This document shows positions 35,212-43,953 of a stretch of DNA of 64,000 nt, in pieces (position 1 is the stretch's first letter; each line of letters starts with the position of its first letter). The stretch spans positions 62,001 to 126,000 of the forward strand of contig JAEWYE010000031.1 of NCBI GenBank assembly GCA_023458755.1, in the 5' to 3' direction. Under the pieces are notes generated by a model. The model saw only the letters and a list, made by a program, of their open reading frames with translations. It ran no database searches and had not been told where the DNA came from. Position numbers and translations under genes: made by a program. Origin of the DNA: Bacillota bacterium (GTDB taxonomy: Bacteria; Bacillota; Clostridia; Oscillospirales; Acutalibacteraceae).

Positions 35212-36497
35212 ACCTTGCAAACGGAAGGCAATTGGACGAACAGGGCAAGCGTGCCGCTTTGGATGATTTGGAACAACAAATTCTGCGTACACTCGCAAAA
35301 GAACGGCTGAATCCTCAAATTGTGATGGATGCCTGTGCGGTATTGGCAGACACAATCGATGTGCAGGAGCAGATACCGTTCCTGCTGAGCCTTGGATTTG
35401 ACCGGAAAACAGCGGAAAACTATATCATACAAATGAAGCATATGCTCAGCCGGGAATGTCTGAACGAAAAATTAAAAACGGAGCTTGGCGAATATTACGG
35501 GCAGCGCAGACAGTATACGCCGTTCTATTCCGACGAGCAAGTTTGTGAACAAATCATGCCCCTTGGTGTTCTATTGCACATTGCTGCCGGAAATGCGGAC
35601 GGATTGCCGGTTTACAGCGTGATAGAGGGGCTTTTGGTGGGCAATATCAATATTTTAAAGCTTCCGCAGGGCGGCGATCCCGTTTCCAGTAAGATTCTGC
35701 TGGAACTTCTGAACATTCAGCCTGCACTTGCGGATTATATTTATGTGTTCGATTATTCTTCCAAAGAGCTTGAAATCATGAAGAAAATGGTTGATTTTGC
35801 GGATGCAGTCGTGGTGTGGGGCGGTGATCTTGCGGTAAGCGCGGTGCGGAAGCTGGCGAAGTCCGATACAAAAATCATAGAGTGGGGACACAAAATCAGC
35901 TTTGCCTATGTTACGGAAGGTGGAATGCGCGAAGAAAATTTAGCTGGGCTTGCCCGTCATATTTGTCAGACCAATCAGCTTTTGTGCAGTTCCTGTCAGG
36001 GTGTGTTTCTCGATACCGATTCCATGGATACAGTTTACCGTTTTTGCGAAAGGTTTCTACATATTTTGGACAAGGCAAGCCGTGAAATTCCTTTTTCCAT
36101 TGATGTCGGCATGCAGGCACAAATTACACTGCAGCTCTATAATGAATCATTGGATTCATTATACCGTGAAAAAAAGATATTCCGGCAGGGGGATTGCAGT
36201 ATCCTTGCCTGGAACGACCACATTCTGGAGCCGGGAATCCTGTTCCGTAACTGCTGGGCAAAACCGTTGCCCCGGCACGAATTACTGCATACCCTGCGGC
36301 CGTATAAAAATCATTTGCAGACGGTGGGGCTTCTTTGCGCGGAAGAAGAACGGGCAGAACTTTTTGATTTGTTTTGTAAAACAGGCATTGTTCGAATAAC
36401 GCGGGGCGAAAATATGTCGTCTGTCTACTGCGGCTTACCGCATGACGGTGAATATTCTTTGCGGCGTTACACCAAAATTGTATCAAATGATTTGTGA
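35208..36497 (+). CDS. LuxC-family acyl-CoA/acyl-protein reductase
   Basis: This 429-residue member of the LuxC acyl-CoA reductase family (aldehyde dehydrogenase fold) reduces a fatty acyl group to aldehyde with NADPH. Marks are MPLGVLLHIAAGNADGLPVYSVIEGL, NINILKLPQGGDPVS, AVVVWGGDLAVSAVRKLAK and NQLLCSSCQGVFLD, where a Cys in the LCSSCQG segment would be the acyl nucleophile. It is coupled to the synthetase gene upstream and ends before a bidirectional terminator. In non-luminous Firmicutes this pair may make aldehydes for lipids, redox balance or detoxification; that is not established. Confidence 0.9.
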   Translation: MNLANGRQLDEQGKRAALDDLEQQILRTLAKERLNPQIVMDACAVLADTIDVQEQIPFLLSLGFDRKTAENYIIQMKHMLSRECLNEKLKTELGEYYGQRRQYTPFYSDEQVCEQIMPLGVLLHIAAGNADGLPVYSVIEGLLVGNINILKLPQGGDPVSSKILLELLNIQPALADYIYVFDYSSKELEIMKKMVDFADAVVVWGGDLAVSAVRKLAKSDTKIIEWGHKISFAYVTEGGMREENLAGLARHICQTNQLLCSSCQGVFLDTDSMDTVYRFCERFLHILDKASREIPFSIDVGMQAQITLQLYNESLDSLYREKKIFRQGDCSILAWNDHILEPGILFRNCWAKPLPRHELLHTLRPYKNHLQTVGLLCAEEERAELFDLFCKTGIVRITRGENMSSVYCGLPHDGEYSLRRYTKIVSNDL

Positions 36498-36513
36498 TTA
36501 TTCTCTGAAAATG

Positions 36514-36558
36514 AAAACAGTCCTCCGTTTGCGCTTTCGGCTGACGGAGGACTGTTTT
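36514..36558. terminator. Bidirectional intrinsic terminator
   Basis: Arms AAAACAGTCCTCCGT and ACGGAGGACTGTTTT give a 15-bp stem with T-runs on both strands, ending both the luxC gene and the small minus-strand gene at 36575. Confidence 0.9.
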
Positions 36559-36574
36559 AATATTCCAATAAAAA

Positions 36575-36703
36575 TTAACTGTTTTGGCTTTGGGGTTCAA
36601 TCACAACGCCAAAGGTATTCAGGCAATATTGATAGATGGCTTCATTTGTCCATCCCAATTTTTTCAGCATTCTTACAATTGTTTCTATGGTTCCGTTTGT
36701 CAT
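36575..36703 (-). CDS. Small protein of unknown function, 42 aa
   Basis: The start is ATG 36703 with a perfect GGAGG ten bases upstream. The 42-residue product begins MTNGTIETIVRMLKKLGWTN and ends FGVVIEPQSQNS. The segment ETIVRMLKKLGWTNEAIYQY looks like two short amphipathic helices joined by a turn, as in a minimal helix-turn-helix. There is no membrane segment. The gene ends before a shared terminator, supporting real expression. No family recognised. Confidence 0.6.
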   Translation of the reverse strand: MTNGTIETIVRMLKKLGWTNEAIYQYCLNTFGVVIEPQSQNS

Positions 36704-36909
36704 TGTTATCGAACCTCCTTCAAAAAATTTTAAAGTGAATTGCTTTTGATTGCTATTTCATTTTAATTAAATCAGTATAATGCGTGATGCTGAATACCAT
36801 TAATTGGTGTTGTAAATTTTACATGTAGTATTTTCGATTATTTCTGAATTTATTTGTTTGGGGTTCTGAAAACTTTTACCAATTTTTCTATAGCTTCTGC
36901 TTATATGGG

Positions 36910-38094
36910 CTATCGCATATTGAGCTTGTTGCCGACGGGAACCTCACAAAGCTGTTTGATGCTGTATACGGCAGCCAAATTGGTGATTTTATTCTGCTTG
37001 ATATACTGATAAATGTTCTGATTGTAATACCGCAAATCAATAATGTGAATTTCGCGGAAGTTTTGCGCAAGGAACGGTACAAGGCTATTCGCGTAGGAAT
37101 CCTTAATAATCAGCAGCCTTTTGTCGTCCTGCACAGCGGTGTTCTTTACGACATCTACACTGTGGTTCCCGCCCAGGAACGTCGCGTACTTGTCTTTTTG
37201 GGTTAAATACTGCTTCCAGTATAAATCGGTGCGTATCTGCTTGCCGGTCTGCTGTGTAATGCTGCTCTGCTTTTTGCAAATCGGCAGTATGAAGTCGTCT
37301 GCCTGGGGATAAAACGTGATGGCTTTGGAATAGAGCGTACCGTAAAATTCATGGGATACCGTCTGGAACGTGAAGTCATTTTTTTCGAGCGGCTTTACAC
37401 CGATTGCGCTTGCAAGCGCCCGATACCCTTCAAACGCTCCGTAAATGTTCCAATGATGGTCGGTTTTAAAATAATAATCGCCTTTCGCAGCGCTGAGCGT
37501 GTCAAACAAATCAACCACAGTGGTTCCCGTTTTTGCCGCAGACTGAATCGCCCGCAGTTCTTCATGCTGGTCGTGGTTCGGCGCGAACAACGGCAAATTA
37601 TTCGGCTGTTCCTGCGAGCCGGACGGAACCGGCAGGATGGTGAGCGGCAGCCCGGCGTTTTTCCCGAATTCGGTAATGGCTTTTACATTATTGGTAAAGG
37701 TATCGGTTCGGTTGGGCAGCAGAACTTCATACAAGTGTCCCTGATTCCCCCAATATATGCCGCCTTCCGCCGGAATTTTGCCGTAATTTGAGCCGATATC
37801 CCGTTTGCCGAGCGCAAGCTGCACGTCGGTGTTGAGCGAAATAAACGTTTTTCGCAGTGGAAAATGGTCGCCGATGTAATTTTCCACGCTGTCCATAAAA
37901 CTTCCGTCCGCCAAAGCGTCAACCGAAATTTTCGGGGTGCTTTCCAACACACGGTTTTCATCCGGAGAGAAATCTATTTTGGGGCCGAAAATCAGAGCGA
38001 TTAGTCCTACCAGTATGGTAAGAAACAGAATAAGAGTGATCGTGGCACGCTCCGCTCCGCATTCCGTAAGAATCTGTTTGATTTTATCTTTCAT
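36910..38094 (-). CDS. AlgJ/DHHW-type O-acetylation protein
   Basis: This 394-residue protein has one N-terminal transmembrane helix (ATITLILFLTILVGLIALIFG) and a large outer domain. That domain is like the alginate O-acetylation AlgJ/AlgX SGNH-type proteins: TDHHWNIYGAFEGYRAL carries the DHHW motif, and LLIIKDSYANSLVPFL the strand with the catalytic Ser. It works outside the membrane to place acetyl groups on a polysaccharide, receiving them from the MBOAT partner encoded just upstream (37-base gap). ATG 38094 is chosen because AGGAGG lies 12 bases upstream; the longer frame to 38226 overlaps the MBOAT gene. Confidence 0.88.
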   Translation of the reverse strand: MKDKIKQILTECGAERATITLILFLTILVGLIALIFGPKIDFSPDENRVLESTPKISVDALADGSFMDSVENYIGDHFPLRKTFISLNTDVQLALGKRDIGSNYGKIPAEGGIYWGNQGHLYEVLLPNRTDTFTNNVKAITEFGKNAGLPLTILPVPSGSQEQPNNLPLFAPNHDQHEELRAIQSAAKTGTTVVDLFDTLSAAKGDYYFKTDHHWNIYGAFEGYRALASAIGVKPLEKNDFTFQTVSHEFYGTLYSKAITFYPQADDFILPICKKQSSITQQTGKQIRTDLYWKQYLTQKDKYATFLGGNHSVDVVKNTAVQDDKRLLIIKDSYANSLVPFLAQNFREIHIIDLRYYNQNIYQYIKQNKITNLAAVYSIKQLCEVPVGNKLNMR

Positions 38095-38131
38095 AGATAT
38101 CGGGAACCTCCTGTGCAAAGAGTTTAAAATA

Positions 38132-39523
38132 TTAGAATCGGAAATACAGGAACGGATTATAAGAGTTATCCACCAGGAAGGTGAGTGACACTGCAAACAG
38201 CGCCGTAAAGCATATGACCCAAACAATTTTGCCCGCTGTATTGCCGGTACGGAGCTTTTCGCTCAGTCTGTTTACAATCGGCGCGCTGCAAACTGCCGCA
38301 ATCAGCAGAATCGGCGCGAAGGTGAGGAGTGAATACAGGCCGAGGTTATCGGCTCCCGGAGCAAACCCAAACATAGCGCCGAGTACTTTGAACGCCTTTC
38401 CAATATCGGTGTAGGAGAAGAACACCCAGCCGATTACCACCGCAGCAAAGCTGTAAAGCCACGAAAAGAATTTCGGGAGCCTGTCCAGCCATTTTTGCAG
38501 AAAGAACTTTTCCAGAATAATCAGTATGCCAAAATAGGCGCCCCAAATGGCAAAGTTCCAACTTGCGCCATGCCAGATGCCAGTGAGCACCCATACAATG
38601 GCAAGATTGCGAACGGTGCGAAGTGTGCCTTTGCGGCTGCCGCCGAGCGGAAAATACAGATATTCCTTAAACCAGTTGCTCAGGGTAATATGCCAGCGGC
38701 GCCAGAATTCCGAAACGCTGCGGGAAATGTATGGATAATTGAAGTTTTCGGGAATTACAAAGCCGAACATGCGCCCAAGGCCGATTGCCATATCGGAATA
38801 ACCGGAAAAATCAAAATAAATTTGGAACGTAAAGGCGAGAATACCGAGCCACGCGGAAAGTGCCGATGGATCTCCCATGTATTGTACCCGATCCGCAAGG
38901 GGAGCAACGTTGTTCGCGATAATTACTTTTTTAAACAGACCGATTAAAAAGCGCTGCGCGCCTTCTGTGAAAAGTACAAAGCTTTCTTTTCGGTTGCGAA
39001 TCTGGAACGCTAAATCCTCGTAACGCACAATCGGGCCTGCCACCAAATGCGGGAAAAACGAAATGTATGCGCCGAAGTCAATGATATTCTTTTGGTACGG
39101 TGCCTTGTTGCGATAAATATCAATGGTGTAGGACATGGATTCGAAGGTATAAAAAGAAATACCGATTGGCAGCACTACCGCCGGAACCGGCACAGCCAGA
39201 CCGGTTATGCTGTTGAATGTGTTGACCAAAAGCGGCGAATATTTGAAGAATCCCAAAAGCGAAAGGTTGATGCAGATGCTCAAAATCATGAACACCTTTG
39301 CAACGTTTTTCCGTTCACGGTATTTATTCACCATGTAGCCGTTGGCGTAATCCACCAGAGTGGAAAACAGCATCAAAAACACATAGACCGGTTCGCCCCA
39401 GGCGTAAAAAACCAGACTGAACAAAAACAGGCACAAATTGCGGAATCTGTGCGGGAGTACGTAGTATGTGATTAAAACCGCAGGTAAAAACGCGAATAAA
39501 AACAACAGACTGCTGAATATCAT
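38132..39523 (-). CDS. MBOAT family O-acyltransferase (AlgI/DltB-like)
   Basis: This is a 463-residue integral membrane protein with about ten hydrophobic segments. It has the MBOAT core SYTIDIYRNKAPYQKN, the conserved FSGYSDMAIGLGRMFGF and LTGIWHGASWNFAIWG with the essential His. It moves acetyl groups across the membrane for polysaccharide modification together with the AlgJ-like gene immediately downstream. The start is ATG 39523 (AAAGGAAAA upstream). The modified polymer could be a capsule, exopolysaccharide or secondary wall polymer; no synthesis genes for one are in the window. Confidence 0.93.
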   Translation of the reverse strand: MIFSSLLFLFAFLPAVLITYYVLPHRFRNLCLFLFSLVFYAWGEPVYVFLMLFSTLVDYANGYMVNKYRERKNVAKVFMILSICINLSLLGFFKYSPLLVNTFNSITGLAVPVPAVVLPIGISFYTFESMSYTIDIYRNKAPYQKNIIDFGAYISFFPHLVAGPIVRYEDLAFQIRNRKESFVLFTEGAQRFLIGLFKKVIIANNVAPLADRVQYMGDPSALSAWLGILAFTFQIYFDFSGYSDMAIGLGRMFGFVIPENFNYPYISRSVSEFWRRWHITLSNWFKEYLYFPLGGSRKGTLRTVRNLAIVWVLTGIWHGASWNFAIWGAYFGILIILEKFFLQKWLDRLPKFFSWLYSFAAVVIGWVFFSYTDIGKAFKVLGAMFGFAPGADNLGLYSLLTFAPILLIAAVCSAPIVNRLSEKLRTGNTAGKIVWVICFTALFAVSLTFLVDNSYNPFLYFRF

Positions 39524-39682
39524 GGCTCTTTTCCTTTACTTCCTATATCTTTCTCATGCACTGGCGGCTATACCAGTTACCGTATTCTTTTAAATTTTGA
39601 AAGGCTCTGTTTATACAAACATCTAAGCGTGGTCAGAATTCGCGGTTCGTACGATCATTCTATCAATAGAATAGTATAACAT

Positions 39683-39743
39683 AAAATATGCGCTGTTCAG
39701 AGTCGAAAAAGCGTTCATTTTTTGGCTCAGGCAGCGCATATTT
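39683..39743 (-). terminator. Possible terminator after the MBL gene
   Basis: Arms AAATATGCGCTG (39683-39694) and CAGCGCATATTT (39732-39743) form a 12-bp stem with a 37-base loop; on the minus strand it is followed by TTTTATG. Confidence 0.45.
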
Positions 39744-39771
39744 GTATTCCGTTATTCTACAGGTTCCCGCA

Positions 39772-41109
39772 TTAATTATTAATTACCGTAGGCAGGTTAT
39801 CGCAAAGGCAGGCACGCTCGCCGCCCGGCATAATAATGTAAATATTGCACCCAGCAAATTTACTTTGCCGGGCCACGGCGGGGCATTTAATCGTAAGCCC
39901 CGGCTTTGGGTACTGTTCATAACAGCAGGCAAGGCGGTTGCAGGAGCAGCCGGTAGAGGTGAACCAGCGGCACGCCGAATTATTCGTACAGTGCTTAATG
40001 GCCTGCATATTCACGTATTCTTCGGCAATATCGCCGCCCGCGTGGTAGTCGCCGTTGCTGATTAGTATATGGGCTGCGGAAATCTCGTTGAACCAGTGCG
40101 ACCAGCCGGAAGCAGTGCCGTGATGCGGCGCTTTTATTAGGTAGTAACCGTCATACAGCCTGTCGCCGATGGCATCCATACTGTCGGGCGTAGCGTCACC
40201 CGTCATTAAAATATCGTCATAGCTTGCTTCGGATGAGCGGTGATTATGGAAGATGATACTGGCGGCGTTTACGGCTTCGCTGTACGCGGTGCGCGTAACG
40301 GGGCGGTTCAAGATTTCCACAATGTCGGGTACGGTTGGCAGCAGATTCAGTTCCGGAATAATCGCGTCAATCTGCTCCATAATGGAAGTCAGATTTGCCA
40401 CAGCCTGCTCGCGTACAGGCAGCGGCGCACGGTTCTGTTCACGAAAAGCCTTACAGCACGCGAGGTATTCCTGCCCAAATCGCTCTTTTAACTGCAAAAA
40501 CTCGCCCGCTTGACTCCCTAAAAACGGAGAGGAAAGGCAAACATTCAAATCTTCCACTATGGAGGAAAACATCTCATTAAAAGGATACTCTTCCTGCTGT
40601 GGCCACAGTACATCGTAAGTTATGCCGTCAAACGAAAAAGTATCATCCGCTTTCAGGGTGTAAATGCAGTCACAGCCGGTAACCGAAGCCATGCGGTCAA
40701 ATATTTTCAGCGCACTCACATTCATCTGCGAATAGTTGGTTTGTCTGCTTAAAAATACATACACGAACAGCGCAAATTCCAACAGCAGCGGATTGCCGCG
40801 CCTGTCCTGCGGAGAGTACGGCAGATAAATGCGGCTGAAATAATGCGGGTCGTAGTGCAGAATCTGATTCAGCCCACAAAGATGGTCACGGTGGAAATGC
40901 GTGAGCAAAAAGCGGCGGTCAGGTGCCGTGTGGTACCTCCGCGCAATATTTTGAACGATATACTCGCTGAAATCCACATCGCCTTCGCGGATTTTCTGGT
41001 TAATGGAACCGCAGTCCACCATAAAGATATCTTTGCATTTGCCGCCCAGCACGATACATTCGCCGTATTCCACGTTATGCAGTTCAAGATATTGCATGGA
41101 AGTTTTCAC
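39772..41109 (-). CDS. Metallo-beta-lactamase-fold hydrolase with Cys-rich C-terminus
   Basis: This 445-residue protein has the MBL metal site THFHRDHLCG (H71, H73, D75, H76), a distal Asp in LMTGDATPD and a distal His in KAPHHGTASGW. It resembles the ComEC/Rec2-like MBL group, but there is no transmembrane region or signal peptide. The last 75 residues are rich in cysteine (about eleven, for example CTNNSACRWFTSTGCSC, ACCYE, ACLCDN), unusual for the group and possibly a second metal site. The start is GTG 41109, or ATG 41097; the ribosome-binding site AAAGGA fits neither perfectly. The MORN-repeat gene ends 32 bases upstream, so the two form an operon. The substrate is unknown. Confidence 0.8.
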   Translation of the reverse strand: MKTSMQYLELHNVEYGECIVLGGKCKDIFMVDCGSINQKIREGDVDFSEYIVQNIARRYHTAPDRRFLLTHFHRDHLCGLNQILHYDPHYFSRIYLPYSPQDRRGNPLLLEFALFVYVFLSRQTNYSQMNVSALKIFDRMASVTGCDCIYTLKADDTFSFDGITYDVLWPQQEEYPFNEMFSSIVEDLNVCLSSPFLGSQAGEFLQLKERFGQEYLACCKAFREQNRAPLPVREQAVANLTSIMEQIDAIIPELNLLPTVPDIVEILNRPVTRTAYSEAVNAASIIFHNHRSSEASYDDILMTGDATPDSMDAIGDRLYDGYYLIKAPHHGTASGWSHWFNEISAAHILISNGDYHAGGDIAEEYVNMQAIKHCTNNSACRWFTSTGCSCNRLACCYEQYPKPGLTIKCPAVARQSKFAGCNIYIIMPGGERACLCDNLPTVINN

Positions 41110-41141
41110 ATCCTTTTATGAATTTGTTGCGGCCCAAGCCG

Positions 41142-42758
41142 CTATTCTTCAATTTTGCGGTATAAAGTACCTTCAAAATAGGAATCCTCGCGCCATTCGC
41201 CTTCAAATACAATTCTGCCGTCCGGTGCATACTCGGTGCCCTGCCCGTGCCGTTTCCCGTCTTTCCACATTCCGGTATAAATCAGGTTTCCTTCGCTGTC
41301 GAAAGCGGACCCTTCCCCTGTTGGAATATTGTCGTGCCATTTGCCGACAAACACGGTGCCGTCCTGCGCGTGGTAGGCGACCCCGGCTCCCTGCCGTTTT
41401 CCGTTTTCAATCCGTCCCGCGTAGCGAAGATTTCCGTCGCGGTCAAAAATGGAGCCGGTACCGACCGGTTTGTCGTTTTTCCACTGCCCAACGTGTATGG
41501 CGGAATCGTCCGCGCGGAACGAAACACCGACACCGTCACGGCGATTTTCCTTCCATTCGCCGATATAGCAGATTTTACCGGATTTATAGTAGTATGCGCC
41601 GAATCCGTCGCGCTTATCGCCGCGGTAGTCTCCCTCGTAAGCGGTCATGCCATTCCTAGCCTGTGTGCGGCCGCGCCCCTGGCGAAGTCCGTCGATGATT
41701 TGTCCAAAATACAAATAGCTTTCTTCCGCGCTGATTACAATGCATTTCGCCGCGCCCATCAGTTCCAGCGGACTTTTCCCGGGAGGTTCTTCCGGTTCCG
41801 CTTGCTCTGCCTTTTCCATGTCTTTGGATTTCTGCGGTTCGTTCGGAAGCAGCTTTTTGTTATGTACGACAGGACCGTGCATTTTCTTAACCGCGACGGT
41901 ATACCGTGTTCCGACCGGCTGTGCCGGAGGTTCCGCGTCCACATGGAAAAGTTCGTGATCCGCTGAGTAGCTTTTCTCAGGTATGCTTTCGGCAGACGGT
42001 TCCTGCACAGTGGGTTCTTCTTTCACAACGGGCTGCTCCGGTACGGGAGAAGCCACAAAATCCGGTTCTTCCGTTTTAGGTTCTTCTGCTGGTTTCGGTG
42101 CGGCCCATATTGGCTGTGCGCTACGGCTGCCGGAGGTTATCTCCGCCTCAATTTTTTGGCGCAGCTCCAGTTCTTCGGGTGTGCAGTAACAAAAATCACC
42201 CAAATTGGTTGCCGCACAAAGCTGCGGTTCCCCCGCCGCCGAATTGATGATGCTTTGTTCCGCCGTTCCGATATGAATCGGACAGGCATACAGGCTGGTT
42301 TTCTTATAGGCGTGAAGCTGAGCGTCGTATTCCTGCATACTGATGCCGTTGCAGTCTGGGAGCGGCTTTAGCAGTATCTGCGGCTGAGCGGTATTCTCTT
42401 CGGCAAAATAAGCGGTTCTCTGCCAAATATGATTTTGGTCGTAGCTTGCTTTGCTGACGAGATCACCCGCCATATTCCATGTTAACAGGCAGTATCCATC
42501 CGGCAGCGGCATAGAAAGTTCCAGAACCTTGCGGCCGCTTTTTCGTTTCCATTTCAGTTTTCGGTTTGAAATGGCATAATGGCAGCACGTTTCAATTCCG
42601 TCCGCGGAGTCTGGCACTTTTTTTCTGCATTTATGCGCGTGTTCAAAAAAGTCACGGCGTACCCTGTAAAGCAAGCCGTGAAACAGGGAAAAGCTGTCGT
42701 ATTTTTTTATGCAGACCGTATAGAACACCGGCAGCGGGCTTTGGTTCAGTTCAGGCAT
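41142..42758 (-). CDS. MORN-repeat protein
   Basis: This 538-residue protein has a basic N-terminal domain of no recognised family (residues 1-190). A Pro/Glu-rich linker follows (EEPKTEEPDFVASP). From about residue 350 come seven full MORN repeats plus a partial one (YEGDYRGDKRDGFG, YIGEWKENRRDGVG, HVGQWKNDKPVGTG, FVGKWHDNIPTGEG, YTGMWKDGKRHGQG). MORN repeats build elongated beta-scaffolds for protein or lipid contacts. There is no signal peptide or membrane helix. GGAG lies ten bases before ATG 42758. It is transcribed with the MBL protein gene from a promoter at 42896-42924, through a terminator-like leader hairpin. Confidence 0.88.
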   Translation of the reverse strand: MPELNQSPLPVFYTVCIKKYDSFSLFHGLLYRVRRDFFEHAHKCRKKVPDSADGIETCCHYAISNRKLKWKRKSGRKVLELSMPLPDGYCLLTWNMAGDLVSKASYDQNHIWQRTAYFAEENTAQPQILLKPLPDCNGISMQEYDAQLHAYKKTSLYACPIHIGTAEQSIINSAAGEPQLCAATNLGDFCYCTPEELELRQKIEAEITSGSRSAQPIWAAPKPAEEPKTEEPDFVASPVPEQPVVKEEPTVQEPSAESIPEKSYSADHELFHVDAEPPAQPVGTRYTVAVKKMHGPVVHNKKLLPNEPQKSKDMEKAEQAEPEEPPGKSPLELMGAAKCIVISAEESYLYFGQIIDGLRQGRGRTQARNGMTAYEGDYRGDKRDGFGAYYYKSGKICYIGEWKENRRDGVGVSFRADDSAIHVGQWKNDKPVGTGSIFDRDGNLRYAGRIENGKRQGAGVAYHAQDGTVFVGKWHDNIPTGEGSAFDSEGNLIYTGMWKDGKRHGQGTEYAPDGRIVFEGEWREDSYFEGTLYRKIEE

Positions 42759-42807
42759 CTTTCCAGCACTCCTAAAAATTTATTATGCAGCATACTATTT
42801 AATTAAA

Positions 42808-42865
42808 TCAAAAAATTCCGTGCTGCCTGCGGGGTGAACGGACAGCGATGAAGCAGGGTACGGAA
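42808..42865 (-). promoter_or_regulatory. Terminator-like leader hairpin upstream of the MORN gene
   Basis: On the minus strand, arms TTCCGT (42865-42860) and ACGGAA (42821-42816), with inner CCTGC/GCAGG, enclose a loop and are followed by six T residues. No gene lies upstream on this strand. The structure therefore ends either a short RNA of about 80 bases or acts as an attenuator between the promoter at 42896-42924 and the MORN gene. Confidence 0.5.
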
Positions 42866-42895
42866 CACGAATTTGTTTCACTATATACATAATAA

Positions 42896-42924
42896 AATAT
42901 AGTATACTTCTGCTTGATTTGCAA
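42896..42924 (-). promoter_or_regulatory. SigA-type promoter of the MORN-MBL operon
   Basis: On the minus strand TTGCAA (42924-42919) and TATATT (42901-42896) are 17 bases apart. Confidence 0.6.
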
Positions 42925-42982
42925 GGATTTTGTTTAAATTCCTACTTTCTGACAACATTTTTTGCGGTCTTTTTCCTGTGAG

Positions 42983-42993
42983 TGTGATATAAT
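42983..42993 (+). promoter_or_regulatory. Extended -10 promoter of mscS
   Basis: TGTGATATAAT carries TATAAT (42988-42993) with the TG extension one base upstream. No good -35 is present, as is usual for extended -10 promoters. It lies 75 bases before the mscS start. Confidence 0.55.
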
Positions 42994-43068
42994 ATAGAAA
43001 TTGATCGGAAGATGGAACAAATTACAAGTAAAAACTATAATTTTATCATTCAGTCAGGAGGCTAGAGC

Positions 43069-43887
43069 ATGAATATTCAACTCATGTGGGAACAGTTTTT
43101 AAAAGGACTGCAGGACTTTTTGCCAAAACTGCTCGGCGCGGTGCTGATTTTAGCCGTTGGCTGGTGGCTTTGCAACGTAATTGTCGGGCTTATGCGAAGA
43201 GGAATGGACCGCACCAAGGCGGATACCGGAATTGTTACGTTCCTTTGCTCGCTTACGAGTGCGGTACTGAAAATCGTCGTTTGTATTACGGCGGCTTCCC
43301 AGCTCGGCATGAATGTGACCTCGATTATTGCCGCTTTGGGAGCGGCAGGTTTGGCCGTCGGTTTGGCGTTACAGAATAATATGGCGAATATCGCAAGCGG
43401 TGCGCAGATAATTTTCACCAAACCCTTCCGCGTGGGGGATTATCTCAAACTGGAATCAGCGGAAGGCACGGTAACGCGTATCGAAATTATGTTTACCACG
43501 CTTACCACCGCTGACAACAAAGAAGTGATTATTCCGAACTCCAAAATGATAACCAGTGTCATTACCAACTACAGCGCACAGCCCACTCGCCGCCTCGATT
43601 TAAGTTACACCGTAAGCTATGACGACGATATCGCCGCCGCTAAAGCTCTGCTCCGCGATTTGTCCGAGAATCACCCTCTGGCACTGCAGGAGCCTGCTCC
43701 GCTGGTTGCGGTGGGGGAACATAAGGAAAATGGTATTGCTCTTTCGGTGCAGCTTTGGTGTAAAAGTGAAGATTATTGGACACTTTACCATGACATGCAG
43801 GAAAATGTGAAAGCGGTGTTTGATGAATTCGGTTTTACTATCCCGTACCATCAGCTTGACGTTCATGAAAAAACAGGTAAAGAATAA
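43069..43887 (+). CDS. MscS-family small-conductance mechanosensitive channel
   Basis: This 272-residue channel protein has three transmembrane helices. The pore helix is glycine/alanine-rich (SIIAALGAAGLAVGLALQNNMANIASG), followed by the beta domain (KPFRVGDYLKLESAEGTVTRIEIMFTT, IIPNSKMI). Length matches E. coli MscS (286). It releases solutes under membrane tension on osmotic downshock. AGGAGGC lies before ATG 43069. It is monocistronic, ending before a terminator shared with the DUF1003 gene. Confidence 0.95.
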   Translation: MNIQLMWEQFLKGLQDFLPKLLGAVLILAVGWWLCNVIVGLMRRGMDRTKADTGIVTFLCSLTSAVLKIVVCITAASQLGMNVTSIIAALGAAGLAVGLALQNNMANIASGAQIIFTKPFRVGDYLKLESAEGTVTRIEIMFTTLTTADNKEVIIPNSKMITSVITNYSAQPTRRLDLSYTVSYDDDIAAAKALLRDLSENHPLALQEPAPLVAVGEHKENGIALSVQLWCKSEDYWTLYHDMQENVKAVFDEFGFTIPYHQLDVHEKTGKE

Positions 43888-43912
43888 TAAAAATAGAAAA
43901 AGAAAACTGACG

Positions 43913-43936
43913 CCATACGAAACGACGCCAGTTTTT
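43913..43936. terminator. Bidirectional intrinsic terminator
   Basis: Arms AAAACTG (43913-43919) and CAGTTTT (43929-43935), with further CG pairs inside, lie between the convergent mscS and DUF1003 genes. Confidence 0.7.
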
Positions 43937-43953
43937 GTGTATATGTGTATAAT

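Noticed and set aside
34090..36497. Bioluminescence operon
   Set aside because: Only the luxE and luxC type genes are present; luxA, luxB and luxD are absent.
41003..41966. Overlapping plus-strand frames opposite the MORN gene
   Set aside because: The MORN repeats on the minus strand are unmistakable; the opposite frames arise from the repeats.
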